64,000 nucleotides of DNA from Streptomyces sp. NRRL F-5122 (GCF_001507435.1 NZ_LMWH01000048.1:194182-258181); one strand, 5' to 3'; shown: positions 44,225 to 54,440, counted from the stretch's first letter. The notes: generated from the sequence alone by a model not told the origin. Numbers and translations: made by a program.

Positions 44225-45123
44225 CACACGCCGTGTACTTCCGGCCGACCGACGATCAGCGGGCGCTGAAGAAGGCGACACGTGCACTGCTCGCGGGCCG
44301 CTTCGGCCGGGACACGCTGCGGGCCGCCGTCGAGCGGCCCGGTGTGCTCGACCGCGCGCTGTGGCGGGATCTGGGCGAGGCGGGCCTCTTCGCGCTGCGG
44401 CTCCCGGAGGCGGCGGGCGGGGTCGGCCTCGGGCTGCCGGAGGCGGTGCTGGTCTTCGAGGAGGCGGGGCGGCCGCTGCTGCCCGGTCCGCTGGTGGCCA
44501 CGCATCTCGCGGCCGGACGCGTGCCGGGCGCGGCGACCGGCGGGACGGTGGTGACGGCCGCCTTTGGCGGCTGCGTGGAGTGGCTGGCGGCGGACGTCGT
44601 GGACGGGGAGGCGACCGGTGCCGTACCGGTCACCTCGGTGGACCCGCTGACCCCGTTGCACCGGCTGCCGCGACCGGCGGGGACCGCCGCCGGCGACACA
44701 CCGGATCCGGTCGCCGTCCTGCTGACCGCCGCCGAACAGCTCGGTGGCGCGGTCCGGGCCTGCGAGGTGGCGGTGGAACACGCGCGGACCCGGGAGCAGT
44801 TCGGGCAGCCGATCGGGGCCTTCCAGGCGGTCAAGCACATGTGCGCACAGGGCCTGGTGCGCGTGGAGACGGCCCGCGCGGCGGTGTATGCGGCCGCCGT
44901 CACGGCCGATGCCGTCGACATCGCCGCCGCCAGGCTGCTCGCCGACGACGCCGCCGTCCGCGGTGCCCGCGACTGCCTTCAGGTGCACGGCGGCATGGGG
45001 TTCACCTGGGAGTCCGATGTGCACCTGCTGCTGAAGCGGGCCTGGGTGCGGACCCAGCGCTCAGGTTTGCATACGGAGAGTGATGAACTTCTGGCCGCCG
45101 ACCTACTGTCCGATGCCGGGTGA
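44221..45123 (+). CDS. Acyl-CoA dehydrogenase, short partner subunit
   Basis: 300 residues, shorter than the usual 330-390. TDDQRALKKATRALLAGRFG and LPEAAGGVGLGLPEAVLVFEE mark the N-terminal domain; the middle beta-domain is reduced; EHARTREQFGQPIGAFQAVKHMCA and QVHGGMGFTWESDVHLLLKRAW form the C-terminal domain. Pairs of a full and a reduced ACAD commonly form heterotetramers in actinobacterial steroid and ring degradation. The upstream partner carries a frameshift. GTG start at 44221. Confidence 0.88.
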   Translation: MTHAVYFRPTDDQRALKKATRALLAGRFGRDTLRAAVERPGVLDRALWRDLGEAGLFALRLPEAAGGVGLGLPEAVLVFEEAGRPLLPGPLVATHLAAGRVPGAATGGTVVTAAFGGCVEWLAADVVDGEATGAVPVTSVDPLTPLHRLPRPAGTAAGDTPDPVAVLLTAAEQLGGAVRACEVAVEHARTREQFGQPIGAFQAVKHMCAQGLVRVETARAAVYAAAVTADAVDIAAARLLADDAAVRGARDCLQVHGGMGFTWESDVHLLLKRAWVRTQRSGLHTESDELLAADLLSDAG

Positions 45124-45602
45124 GCGGCCGTGTGCAGGCATTCCGTCAAACCGGCCCGTAGAAGATGTCGCGGATTGTGGCAATCCGGTGTCACTGAGCG
45201 TTGATACCGGGTTGTGTCCTACGCGTGACTTGTCACGGACTGGAGTCGGCGCGGTGCTCGGGTACCTTGTGTGGGATGCGAGCGGTTCCGAGTCCGAGCG
45301 AGCCCGGTGCGGCCTCTGTGGCGGCGCCGGATCCGGCGCTGCGTACCGCCCGCAGGGCAGGGCGGCCCGTCGTACCTGCCTGTTCGACTCACCACGGCGA
45401 GCGTCGCACAGTATGCCGCACGCGTACTCCTTCGCGCTGGAATATGCCCGAAGCGCTTGTTGGGGTGACTGTACGTCAACCATGCTGTCGTGCAAGGGAA
45501 TCACGGTCCGTGATCCTGGTTCCTGCCATGCAGACGATGACCACGATCGTGGCCCTTGCGAGGCGCGAGGCGATGTGTCCGCCGGTTCGGATGGTGTGAG
45601 CG
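45124..45602. other. Intergenic region before the HATPase gene
   Basis: 479 bp. A 107-codon frame from ATG 45276 to 45599 (MRAVPSPSEPG...) is open and ends three bases before the HATPase start, but it is not recognised and its composition looks non-coding. TTGATACC near 45202 and TTGTTGGGGTGACTGTACG near 45459 may be promoters. No operator of the island is seen. Confidence 0.4.
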
Positions 45603-46097
45603 GTGCAGGTGCTTCAAGTGCAGCTGGAGATCCGGCCCGACCCCGCGGAAGTGGGGCGGGCCCGCCGATGGGCCCGCTCCCGCCTCGTGGGGTCGGGCAT
45701 AGCGGCGGACGAGCCACTGGCTGAGACGCTGGTTCTGCTCGTCTCCGAACTCGTCACCAACGCCGTGGTGCACACCGGCTGTCCCGCCGTGCTGCGCCTG
45801 CTGCTGACGGGTGTGCGGGACGACTCCTCCTCCTGTGCCGCGGCCGGCACGGTCCGCCTCGAGGTGGCCGACGCCAGCGCCCGGCCGCCGGCTCCCCGGC
45901 ATGCGATGGGTGACGAGACGGGCGGCCGCGGCCTGGAGCTCGTCGACGGCCTCGCGGACCGCTGGGGCTGGGATCCGGAGGGCGTGGGCAAGCGCATCTG
46001 GTGCGAGGTGGACCGCCGTGCGGCCGGGGCCGCGGGCAGGGCGGCGACGTACGAAGTGGGCGGGGTGCCCCAGGAGTTCGCCTACGGCGTGATGTAG
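45603..46097 (+). CDS. RsbW-like ATP-binding anti-sigma/regulatory protein
   Basis: 164 residues of the HATPase_c_2 group: ETLVLLVSELVTNAVVHTG is the N-box with its glutamate and asparagine, and GGRGLELVDGLADRWGWDP the G-box region. Such small kinases in Streptomyces control sigma factors through STAS proteins. It interrupts the catabolic island without an island operator, so it is probably independent. GTG start at 45603. Confidence 0.87.
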   Translation: MQVLQVQLEIRPDPAEVGRARRWARSRLVGSGIAADEPLAETLVLLVSELVTNAVVHTGCPAVLRLLLTGVRDDSSSCAAAGTVRLEVADASARPPAPRHAMGDETGGRGLELVDGLADRWGWDPEGVGKRIWCEVDRRAAGAAGRAATYEVGGVPQEFAYGVM

Positions 46098-46526
46098 CCG
46101 GAAGGGCCCCGGAGGCGGTGCGCACGCCTGTGTGTGCGGCCGTGCGGGCTGCGGAGGGCCGGAGCGGGCCGATGTCGGGTGCGCCGGGCCGTGCATCCAC
46201 ACGCGCCCTCATAAATGGGGCATAGGTGATGAGTTGGCTGGCTGCTGTTGACGTCGCGTATTCGTTTGATCACGCTTATGGACAGCGATTCGCCGTGAGG
46301 GGACGCCGAGGGCTCCGGTGACGGGGGTCCTCGACGAGTGCGGATCGTGATTCGGCGTCGGCCCCTCACGGGGAGGGCGGTCCGTGGGACCGCCCGGGGG
46401 CAGGGCGGGTACGCCGAGCCGGATGGCGGTGCGCGGTGCCGTGCTCGGGTGAGGTGGGGCGCCTCCCGCTCGAGCGTGGTCAGCGAGCGCGCCGCCACCC
46501 GGCCCTTCTCCGTGCGGACCCTGCTC
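46098..46526. other. Gap after HATPase, before convergent cyclase
   Basis: 429 bp. A 30-codon frame (MSWLAAVDVAYSFDHAYG...) starts at 46229 after GGTG, but it is unrecognised. The rest appears non-coding. No strong terminator hairpin was found. Confidence 0.4.
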
Positions 46527-47428
46527 CTAGGGGATCGCCACCGGCGCCACGGGAGTTCCTGTCGCGCCGGTGAACGGTTCCGGCATCGCCGACAGCAGGA
46601 AGGTGTAGCGGCCTTCTTGTCCACAGGCTGTGGACAATTCTTCGAGATTCCAGTTCTGGCCCTGCAGCATGCCCATCTCCACCAGGTCCAGGGCGTGGAC
46701 GGGCAGCCAGAGGTCCTCGATCTCGGGAGGAAAGATCTCGAAGGTGAGGGTGTCGTTCGCAACCGCTGCGGGGTCCGCACCGACAGCCCCGGCGACGGAT
46801 ACCCGTACCCGTTCCTGTCGCCCCCCAGATAGGTCTGGATCTGCCCGGTCCGCACAAGCACGATGTCACCGGCCTGTACGCGTGTACCGGCGAGTTCCTC
46901 GGCGGCGTCGAGGTCTTCCGGGGTCACGGCGTGCGCGCCGTCGAGCCGTTTCCGACCGAGCGCCCGGGGCACATCGAGCAGCACCCCGCGGGAGACGATG
47001 TGCCGGGGCTTGTCGATCCCGCCGAACGCGGCGCCGCCGTGCGGCGTGATCGTGCCGGCCGGGCGCCCGTTGTAGAGCTTTCCGGAGTGCGAGACGTGGG
47101 TGAGGGCGTCCCAGTGGGTCGCCGCCTGGAGCCCCATGGTCACCGCGTCGTCGCTGCACGCCACACTGCCGGGCCCGAAGATCTCCTGGTTGATCTGCAC
47201 CATCACGTGCAGCGGATTGACCCGTCCGGGGATGAGGCCGGTCTGCACCCCGTCCTGCCGGAGGGGCAGGGCGAGCGGTACACGCCGGCCGCTGCGAACG
47301 CAGGCCGCCGCCTCCTTCACCACCTCGTCGCTGATGAGGTTCAGGGTCCCGATCTCGTCGTCATCGCCCCAACGTCCCCAGTTGTTCACGCGCTTGGCCA
47401 TCTCGTGGAACTCGTCCGGCAGTGACAT
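46527..47428 (-). pseudogene. Cyclase/kynurenine-formamidase-like protein with frameshift
   Basis: From ATG 47428 (GGAGGACT upstream) the frame reads MAKRVNNWGRWGDDDEIGTLN, DDAVTMGLQAATHWDALTHVSH and GVLLDVPRALG, typical of the metal-dependent cyclase family (His/Asp motif HWDALTHV). Near 46764-46772 the frame breaks at VRTPQ. The other frame continues AAVANDTLTFEIFPPE, LWLPVHALDLVEMGM and FLLSAMPEPFTGATGTPVAP, ending at TAG 46527. One base is lost at least. Compared with relatives I recall, the WFH..DVA block (about eight residues) also seems missing, which would be a true deletion. Confidence 0.82.
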
Positions 47429-47475
47429 GAGTCCTCCCCGGGGCTTGTCTCGGAGTATCCGGCGGGTCATAAAAT

Positions 47476-47490
47476 CTAACTGTCCGTCAG
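47476..47490. promoter_or_regulatory. Island operator 3 (degenerate): CTAACTGTCCGTCAG
   Basis: The right arm CGTCAG is perfect; the left arm matches 4 of 6. It lies between the divergent cyclase (starting 47428) and SDR (starting 47501) genes. AT-rich flank (AAAAT). Confidence 0.5.
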
Positions 47491-47500
47491 AAACTGCGGG

Positions 47501-48430
47501 ATGGGGCCGGGCGTGGGGAACTTCTTGGCAGGCAAGGTCGTCGCCGTGACGGGCGCGGGCCGCGGGATCGGACGGGCGGTGGCGCTGGCCGCGGCGACGG
47601 AGGGCGCACGGGTGGTCGTCAACGACCATGGGGTGTCGGTGGAGGGGGCCTCCCCCACGAGCGAGGTGGCCGAGGCCGTCGTGAAGGAGATCGGTGCGGC
47701 GGGCGGCGAGGCCGTCGCGGTCGCCGACGACATCTCCACGATGGCGGGCGGACGACGAGTGGTGGACGAGGCGCTCTCCTCGTACGGACACCTGGACGGG
47801 GTGGTGTGCGTGGCGGGCATCCTGCGCGAGCGGATGCTCTTCAACATGACCGAGGAGGAGTGGGACCCGGTCCTCGCGACCCACCTCAAAGGCACGTTCA
47901 CGGTGTTCCGCGCGGCGTCGGCGGTGATGCGCGCACAGCGCTCCGGCACGCTGATCGGCTTCACGAGCGGCAACCACCAGGGTTCGGTCGCGCAGGCCAA
48001 CTACAGCGCGGCGAAGGGCGGCATCATCTCGCTCGTCCGCAGTGCCGCGCTCGGACTGCACAAGTACGGGGTGACGGCGAACGCGGTGGCGCCGGTGGCA
48101 CGCACACGGATGTCGGCGAACGTCCCCATGGAGCTGACCGAGATCGGCGAGCCGGAGGACGTGGCGGCGCTTGTGGTGTACCTCCTGTCGGACCGCGCCC
48201 GGCAGGAACGCATCACCGGCCAGGTGTACACGATCGCCGGCCCGAAGCTGGCGGTCTGGGCGCAGCCGAGGGAACTGAGGGCGGCGTACGCGGAGGGCTC
48301 CTGGACCCCGGAGCGGATCGCGCAGCACCTGCCGGGAACCGTCGGGTCGGATCCGATGCCGCTGCTGCGGCAGCTGGAGGCGATGGAGAGGGCGGCACGG
48401 GACGGGGCGCGTCCCAACGCAGAGGGCTGA
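47501..48430 (+). CDS. Short-chain dehydrogenase/reductase
   Basis: 309 residues. The NAD(P) motif TGAGRGIG, NDHGVSVEG and catalytic Ser/Tyr/Lys (TSGNHQG; YSAAKGG) are complete. The C-terminal extension of about 60 residues (GPKLAVWAQPRELRAAYAEGSWT) matches the beta-hydroxyacyl or 17-beta-hydroxysteroid dehydrogenase-like SDRs of lipid degradation clusters. ATG 47501 or GTG 47513 may start it. It begins the next operon with an ACAD and an alcohol dehydrogenase. Confidence 0.9.
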   Translation: MGPGVGNFLAGKVVAVTGAGRGIGRAVALAAATEGARVVVNDHGVSVEGASPTSEVAEAVVKEIGAAGGEAVAVADDISTMAGGRRVVDEALSSYGHLDGVVCVAGILRERMLFNMTEEEWDPVLATHLKGTFTVFRAASAVMRAQRSGTLIGFTSGNHQGSVAQANYSAAKGGIISLVRSAALGLHKYGVTANAVAPVARTRMSANVPMELTEIGEPEDVAALVVYLLSDRARQERITGQVYTIAGPKLAVWAQPRELRAAYAEGSWTPERIAQHLPGTVGSDPMPLLRQLEAMERAARDGARPNAEG

Positions 48431-48487
48431 GCCGCGCCGCGGCGGGCCGACCGGGAGATGTCAGGACACGGATGTGAGGCGGCGACT

Positions 48488-49640
48488 GTGGAGTTCGGCC
48501 CCAACCCCGAGGACCAGGCCTTCCGCGGCGAGGCGAGGGCCTGGCTGCGGGACAATCCGCCCGCAGGGACCCGGCGCGACTGGGAGCGCACCCTCGGTGA
48601 AGCCGGCTGGATCGGACTCGGCTGGCCCGAGGGCGGCCACGGCAACCGCCGCGCCACGCTCACCCAGCAGGTCGCCTGGGCGGAGGAGTACGCCGCCTCG
48701 GGCGCGCCACCGCGCTCCGGGCACATCGGCGAGAACCTGCTCGCACCCACCCTCATCACCCATGGCAGCCGGGACCAGAAGTCCCGCTTCCTGCCCCCCA
48801 TAGCGCGTGGCGAGGAACTGTGGTGCCAGGGCTACAGCGAACCGGGCGCGGGCTCCGACCTCGCCGGGGTCCGCACCGCCGCCGTACGCGACACACCGGA
48901 CACGTACCGGATCACGGGTCAGAAGATCTGGACCTCCCTGGCCCACGAGGCGGACTGGTGCTTCGTACTGGTCCGCACGGACCCGGACTCGCACCGCCAC
49001 CACGGCCCTGACGTTCCTGCTCGTGCCGATGGACCAGCCGGGGCGCGTCGAGGTCCGCCCGATCCGCCAGCTCACCGGGACCAGCGAGTTCAACGAGGTG
49101 TTCTTCGACGGCGCGAGCGCACGCGCCGAACACGTGGTCGGCGGCGAGGGCGACGGCTGGCGGGTCGCGATGAGCCTGCTGGGCTTCGAACGGGGCGTCG
49201 CAACCCTGGCCCAGCAGATCGGTTTTGCACGGGAACTGGGCGATGTCGTACGGGCGGCGGTGGCGACGGGCGCCGCGAGCGACCCGGTCGTGCGCGACCG
49301 TCTCGTGGCGCAGTGGGCGGAACTGCGGGCCATGCGCTGGAACGCCCTGCGCACGCTGGGTGCCGCGGCGGACCCGGGCGCCCCGAGCGTCGCCAAGCTC
49401 CTGTGGGGCCGCTGGCACCAGCGGCTGGGCGAGCTGGCGATGCAGGTGCGGGGCGCCGCCGGGGCGGTGGGCCCCACCGACTGGTCGCCGGAGGCACCGT
49501 ACGAACTGGACCCGTTCCAGCACCTGTTCCTCTTCAGCCGGGCCGACACCGTCTACGGCGGCTCGGACCAGATCCAGCGCACGATCATCGCCGAGCGTGT
49601 GCTCGGCCTGCCGAAGGAACCCAGGGGACCGAAGGGCTGA
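48488..49640 (+). pseudogene. Acyl-CoA dehydrogenase with internal frameshift
   Basis: The frame from GTG 48488 (EFGPNPEDQAFRGEARAWL) is intact through CQGYSEPGAGSDLAG and ITGQKIWTSLAHEADW. At 49006-49008 a CCC run, where two Cs keep frame (HHG-LTFLLVPMDQPG), shifts translation. The second part is intact from LTFLLVPMDQPGRVEVRPI to SDQIQRTIIAERVLGLPKEP. Removing one C gives a normal 383-residue enzyme. ATG 48458 is an alternative start. A homopolymer sequencing error is possible. Confidence 0.86.
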
Positions 49641-49649
49641 GGAGTTGCG

Positions 49650-50711
49650 ATGCCAGGGGCCATACGAGGCGTGCTCTACGACGGCACACAGCCGCAGGTC
49701 GTCAGCGACCTGCAGGTGAGGGAGCCGGGACCCGGCGAGGTGCAGGTGGCGGTCTCGGCGGCGGGGCTGTGCCACAGCGACCTGTCCGTGGTGGACGGGA
49801 CCATTCCGTTCCCGTGCCCCGTGGTGCTGGGCCACGAGGGCGCGGGCGTCGTCGCGGCGGTGGGCGAGGGGGTCACCCATGTCCGGCCGGGCGACCATGT
49901 GTCGCTGTCGACCCTGGCGAACTGCGGGGCGTGCGCCGAGTGCGACCGTGGCCGGCCGACGATGTGCCGGAAGGCGATCGGACGACCGGGGCAGCCGTTC
50001 ACGCGGGCCGGCCGCCCGGTGTACCAGTTCGCGTCCAACTCCGCGTTCGCGGAACGCACGGTGGTCAAGGCGGTGCAGGCCGTCCGCATCCCGAAGGATA
50101 TCCCGCTGCCGTCGGCGGCGCTCATCGGATGCGGCGTGCTGACCGGTGTGGGAGCCGTGCTGAACCGGGCCCGGGTGGGCCAGGGCGAGACCGTTCTTGT
50201 CATCGGGACCGGCGGGATCGGCCTCAATGTGCTCCAGGGAGCCCGGATCGCCGGGGCGTCGAGGATCGTGGCGGTGGACGCCAACCCGGACAAGGAGCCG
50301 ACGGCCCGCAGGTTCGGCGCCACCGACTTCCTCGACTCCGTCGACGAGGTGAGGGACGTGCTTCCCACCGGTGCCGACCACGCCTTCGAATGCGTGGGAA
50401 GGGTCGAGTTGATCCGTGCGGCGATCGACTCCCTGGACCGCCACGGCCAGGCGATCCTCCTGGGGGTGCCCCCGGCGACGGCCGAAGCCACGTTCCTGGT
50501 CTCGTCGATGTACCTGGACAAGTCCATCCTCGGCTGCCGCTACGGCTCCTCCCGTCCCCAGCGGGACATCGCGCTCTACGCCCGGCTCTACCGTGAAGGA
50601 CGTTTGCTCCTGGACGAGTTGGTGACGGCCACGTACCCGGTGGAGGACTACGGAAAGGCGGCGGCGGACGCGCACGCGGGGAGGGTCGCGAGGGCCGTGC
50701 TGACCTTCTGA
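49650..50711 (+). CDS. Zinc-dependent alcohol dehydrogenase (MDR family)
   Basis: 353 residues. Catalytic zinc ligands lie in AAGLCHSDLS and LGHEGAGVV. The structural zinc loop is NCGACAECDRGRPTMC. The Rossmann motif is VIGTGGIGLN. Related to mycothiol- or NAD-dependent alcohol dehydrogenases that oxidise primary alcohols to aldehydes. Adjacent to the SDR and ACAD, so it likely feeds aldehyde or acid to the CoA ligases. ATG at 49650 follows GAGGAG. Confidence 0.92.
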   Translation: MPGAIRGVLYDGTQPQVVSDLQVREPGPGEVQVAVSAAGLCHSDLSVVDGTIPFPCPVVLGHEGAGVVAAVGEGVTHVRPGDHVSLSTLANCGACAECDRGRPTMCRKAIGRPGQPFTRAGRPVYQFASNSAFAERTVVKAVQAVRIPKDIPLPSAALIGCGVLTGVGAVLNRARVGQGETVLVIGTGGIGLNVLQGARIAGASRIVAVDANPDKEPTARRFGATDFLDSVDEVRDVLPTGADHAFECVGRVELIRAAIDSLDRHGQAILLGVPPATAEATFLVSSMYLDKSILGCRYGSSRPQRDIALYARLYREGRLLLDELVTATYPVEDYGKAAADAHAGRVARAVLTF

Positions 50712-50801
50712 GCGGCTCCGGGCAACCGCTCTCGGGGGCTTGTCCACAGGCGCGGGAAAACCCGTGGGCCGCTGTCGGTGCCGTCCCCTACCTTCAGCCC
50801 C

Positions 50802-52100
50802 ATGACGTACCGAGACGTGGCCTCCCGAGGGGTTCTGACCTGGGCCGTGGTGGCCGTCGGTGCCCGTATGCCGGTCGCCATGGCCCCGCTCGCCCTGGTC
50901 TTCCTCGCCCGTGAGCGGCCCGGCGGCTACACCCTGGGCGCCGCCCTGGCCGCCGCGTACGTCATCGGCGAGATCGTCGGCGCCCCACTCCTCGGGATGC
51001 GCATGCCCCCGGACCGTGCCCGCTCCCATCTGGCCGTGGGCCTCGCGGTGGGGGCGGCCGGTTTCGCGGGCCTCGGCGCGTTCCCGGCCGCGCCCGTGGC
51101 GGTCCTCGCGGTGCTGGCGTTCTCGCGGGCGGCGCCCCGGCGGCGGCTCCCGGCGGCCTGCGCTCGCTGCTCACGGGCCTCGTCCCCGGGCGGGCCGTCG
51201 CCCAGGCCCTGTCCGCCGAGTCGATGCTGATGTCCGGCATCTGGGCGGTGTCGCCGGCCGCGGTCACCGGTCTCGCTCTCGCGGTGGCGCCCCGGGTGCC
51301 GCTGCTCCTGGCGGCGGCCCTGATGGCCGCCTCGGTCGTCGGACTGTGGCTGCTGCCGTCCGGCTGGGACGCGGGCACCGAGGAGCGGGGCGGCATGTCG
51401 ATGACCCGACTCCTCGCCCGCGCCTGGCCGGTGTATGTGACGGGTGCGGCCAGTCTGTCCCTGCTCCCCCTCGCCGAACTGGTCCTTCCCGCCCTGCTCG
51501 AACAGCGCGGTGTGTCCGTCGGCTGGGCGGGCCCGCTGCTGACGGGGCTCGGCGGTGGGCGCGTTCGTGTACGGGCTGCGCTCGTGGCCGGGCGGGACGC
51601 GCGCCCGGAGCGTGGTCCTGATGTGCGGACTCTCGGTGTGCCTGACGCTGGCCGCGCTGGCACCGAACACGGCCTGGACGGCCGCGGCACTCGTCATGGG
51701 CGGCGCGCTCCAGGCGGCCGTGCAGGTCACCCGGAATCTCGCCCTGCGCGAGATCCTCCCGCCCGGCGCGCTGGCCGCGGGCTACTCGGTGATGTACGCG
51801 GCCGTGGGCGCCGGCTACGCGGCCACGGGCTCCCTCGCGGGCGCCCTGCTCCACTTCGTCGCGCCCTCGACCGCGATCCTGGCGGGCGTCGCCCTGACCC
51901 TCGCGCTCACGGCCCTGGGCGCCTGGGGCGAGGGTCCGCGGCGCCCTTCCGCTTCCCTCGCCGGCTCATCCCTCGCCGACGGCGAGGGGGGTGCGGTTTC
52001 CACCGCCGGTGCGGACGGCGGGAGGGTCGTCCGGCTCCGCGACACGCGTGCGGAACGTCCGCCGATACACCGTGGGGGTGACCCCGAGCGCCGCCTGTAG
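50802..52100 (+). pseudogene. MFS transporter with two frameshifts
   Basis: From ATG 50802 an MFS N-terminal half is readable (RDVASRGVLTWAVVAVGARMPVAMAPLALVFLARERPGG). Near 51133 one base seems lost: adding a G after GCGGCG gives AAAPAAAPGGLRSLLTGLVPG. Near 51553 one base seems gained: GGCGGTGGGC read as GGC-GTG-GGC gives LGVGAFVYGLRSWPGG. The C-terminal helices continue to LALTALGAWGEGP. The tail beyond 51950 overlaps the convergent regulator and its true stop is uncertain. Likely an uptake or efflux protein of about 400 residues. Confidence 0.8.
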
Positions 52101-53027
52101 GTGCTGGCGCATCGACTGGGCCGTGCCGAACCCGGCGTCCCGCGCCACCAGATCGACCGAGAGATCGGTCGACTCCAGCAGTTGCCGGGCGCGTTCGATG
52201 CGCTGCCTGGTCAGCCACTGGCCGGGGCTGACGCCGACCTCCTCGCGGAAGCGGCGTGTGAAGGTGCGCACCGACATGGACTCCTGCTCCGCCATGTCGC
52301 GCAGCTGGATGGGCTCGTGGAGGCGTTCGAGCGCCCAGGCGCGGGCGGCGGTCGTGGTGGCCAGCTGCGGTTCCGGGAGCGGGCGGTGGATGTACTGCGC
52401 CTGGCCGCCGTCGCGATGGGGCGGTACGACCGTGCGGCGGGCCACCTCGTTGGCGACGGCGGTGCCGTGGTCGCGGCGCACCATGTGCAGGCACAGGTCG
52501 ATACCGGCCGCGACACCGGCCGAGGTCAGGACGTCGCCGTCGTCGATGAACAGCACATCGGCGTCGACCCTGATCCGCGGGAAGAGCCGCTGGAAGTGCT
52601 CGGCTTCGGCCCAGTGCGTGGTGGCGGGGCGGCCGTCGAGGCGACCGGCGGCCGCGAGGACGTAGACGCCGGTGCAGATGGAGGCGAGCCGGGTGCCCGG
52701 GCGGATGTACGCGAGCGCCGCGGCCAGCTCCTCGGTGAGCACGCCCTTCTCGAGGACGGGGCCGAGTTCGTAGGACGCCGGGATGACGACGGTGTCGGCG
52801 GTGGCCAGCGCCTGCGGGCCGTTGCCGACGTGGATGGCGAAGTCGGCGTCGGTCTCGACCGGACCCGGTGGCCGGACGGAGCAGGTGAGGACCTCGTACA
52901 GATGCCGCCCCTCGGCGTCCTTGGGGCGTCCGAAGATCCGGTGCGGGATGCCCAGTTCGAAGGGGAGCAGTCCGTCGAGGGCGAGGACGACGACGCGGTG
53001 CGGCCGGAACGCTGGCTCACGGGTCAT
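51966..53027 (-). CDS. GlxA-family AraC regulator (DJ-1/PfpI + HTH)
   Basis: 353 residues. The N-terminal DJ-1/PfpI-like domain has VVVLALDGLLPFELGIPHRIFG, the nucleophile-elbow-like SICTGVYVLAAAGRLDG, and THW. The C-terminal AraC helix-turn-helix domain has RDMAEQESMSVRTFTRRFREEVG and ARDAGFGTAQSMRQHLQAALG. ATG at 53027. It overlaps the broken MFS gene tail-to-tail by 135 bp and is divergent from the second MFS gene, which it may control. Confidence 0.92.
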   Translation of the reverse strand: MTREPAFRPHRVVVLALDGLLPFELGIPHRIFGRPKDAEGRHLYEVLTCSVRPPGPVETDADFAIHVGNGPQALATADTVVIPASYELGPVLEKGVLTEELAAALAYIRPGTRLASICTGVYVLAAAGRLDGRPATTHWAEAEHFQRLFPRIRVDADVLFIDDGDVLTSAGVAAGIDLCLHMVRRDHGTAVANEVARRTVVPPHRDGGQAQYIHRPLPEPQLATTTAARAWALERLHEPIQLRDMAEQESMSVRTFTRRFREEVGVSPGQWLTRQRIERARQLLESTDLSVDLVARDAGFGTAQSMRQHLQAALGVTPTVYRRTFRTRVAEPDDPPAVRTGGGNRTPLAVGEG

Positions 53028-53098
53028 GGCCCGATCCTAGCGAACACTGTCCCTCGGGCCACTCGATCGGCTGGATCCGCTGTCGGATCCTGTATGTC

Positions 53099-54403
53099 GT
53101 GACCCAGACAACCGACGCCGCAGTCGCCGAGGACGCCCGGACCGACAAGAAGCCGTCCCGCGTCCACCGGGCATGGTTCGTCGCGGTGGTCACCTTCGTG
53201 ACGATCATCGGCGCCGCCGCCTTCCGTTCACTGCCCGGACTGCTGATCGACCCGTTGCACCAGGAGTTCGGCTGGTCGCGCGGCACGATCGGCGCCGCGG
53301 TCTCCGTCAACCTGGCGCTGTACGGGCTGACCGCGCCGTTCGCGGCGGCCCTCATGGACCGCTTCGGCATCCGTCGGATCGTCGCCGTGGCCCTCGCGGT
53401 CATCGCGCTCGGCTCGGGCACGACCGTCTGGATGTCGGCGGCCTGGCAGCTGATGCTCTGCTGGGGGCTGCTGGTCGGCCTGGGCACGGGCTCGATGGCG
53501 CTTGCCTTCGCGGCGACGGTCACCAACCGGTGGTTCACCGAGCGGCGCGGTCTGGTGAGCGGGATCCTCACCGCCGCCTCCGCCTCGGGTCAGCTGATCT
53601 TCCTTCCCGTGCTGTCCTGGATGGTGGAGGGCCACGGCTGGCGCCCCGCCGCGGTGACGGTCTCCCTCGCCGCCCTGGCGGTCATCCCCTTCGTCTGGCT
53701 GCTGCTGCGCGACCACCCCGCCGACGTGGGCCTGAAGCCGTACGGCGCGAAGGAGTTCGTGCCGCGTCCCGAACCGGCGCGCGGGGCCGCCCGCCGCGCG
53801 GTCACGGTGCTTCTCTCGGCGGTGCGCACGGGTCCGTTCTGGCTGCTGGCCGGCACCTTCGCGATCTGCGGGGCCTCCACGAACGGCCTGATCCAGACCC
53901 ACTTCGTCCCGGCCGCGCACGACCACGGCATGCCCATCACGGCGGCCGCTTCCCTCCTCGCGGTCATCGGCGTCTTCGACGTGCTGGGTACGGTCGCCTC
54001 GGGCTGGTTCACGGACCGCTACGAACCGCGGCGTCTGCTCGCGGTGTACTACGCCCTGCGCGGCATCTCCCTGCTCTTCCTGCCGATGCTCCTGGCCCCG
54101 ACGGTCCGTCCACCGATGATCTTCTTCATCGTCTTCTACGGCCTGGACTGGGTCGCCACGGTCCCGCCCACCCTTGCGCTGTGCCGGGAGCGGTACGGCG
54201 AGGACAGTGCCATCGTCTTCGGCTGGGTCCTCGCCTCGCACCAGGTCGGCGCGGCCCTGGTCGCCTTCCTCGGCGGCGTCGCACGGGATGTGTTCGGCTC
54301 CTACGACGTGGTCTGGTACGCCTCGGGCGCGCTGTGTGCGGCGGCGGCCCTGATGGCGCTGGTGATCCGGCGGCGCCCGGCGGTGATGCCCGCACTCGCC
54401 TGA
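53099..54403 (+). CDS. MFS transporter (monocarboxylate-type)
   Basis: 434 residues with about 12 hydrophobic helices, including RAWFVAVVTFVTIIGAAAF and PLHQEFGWSRGTIGAAVSVN. It carries the MFS A-motif-like MDRFGIRRIV and a second half with GWFTDRYEPRRLL. The GWSR..I..A..V..NL pattern is typical of the OFA/monocarboxylate group, so a carboxylic-acid substrate of the island is plausible. GTG at 53099, near-leaderless. Divergent from the GlxA regulator. Confidence 0.92.
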   Translation: MTQTTDAAVAEDARTDKKPSRVHRAWFVAVVTFVTIIGAAAFRSLPGLLIDPLHQEFGWSRGTIGAAVSVNLALYGLTAPFAAALMDRFGIRRIVAVALAVIALGSGTTVWMSAAWQLMLCWGLLVGLGTGSMALAFAATVTNRWFTERRGLVSGILTAASASGQLIFLPVLSWMVEGHGWRPAAVTVSLAALAVIPFVWLLLRDHPADVGLKPYGAKEFVPRPEPARGAARRAVTVLLSAVRTGPFWLLAGTFAICGASTNGLIQTHFVPAAHDHGMPITAAASLLAVIGVFDVLGTVASGWFTDRYEPRRLLAVYYALRGISLLFLPMLLAPTVRPPMIFFIVFYGLDWVATVPPTLALCRERYGEDSAIVFGWVLASHQVGAALVAFLGGVARDVFGSYDVVWYASGALCAAAALMALVIRRRPAVMPALA

Positions 54404-54440
54404 ACGGGAGGGCCGGCCGGGCGGCGGAGTGCCGTGCCCG

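Noticed and set aside
45276..45599. 107-codon frame directly upstream of the HATPase gene
   Set aside because: Position is suggestive but there is no recognisable domain or RBS, and the residue composition (Arg/Pro/Ser/Cys) is that of non-coding GC-rich DNA; kept only as a note in the gap entry.
46082..48328. 748-codon reverse frame through the SDR gene
   Set aside because: Only 46527-47428 resembles a protein (cyclase); the rest is antisense to the intact SDR gene.
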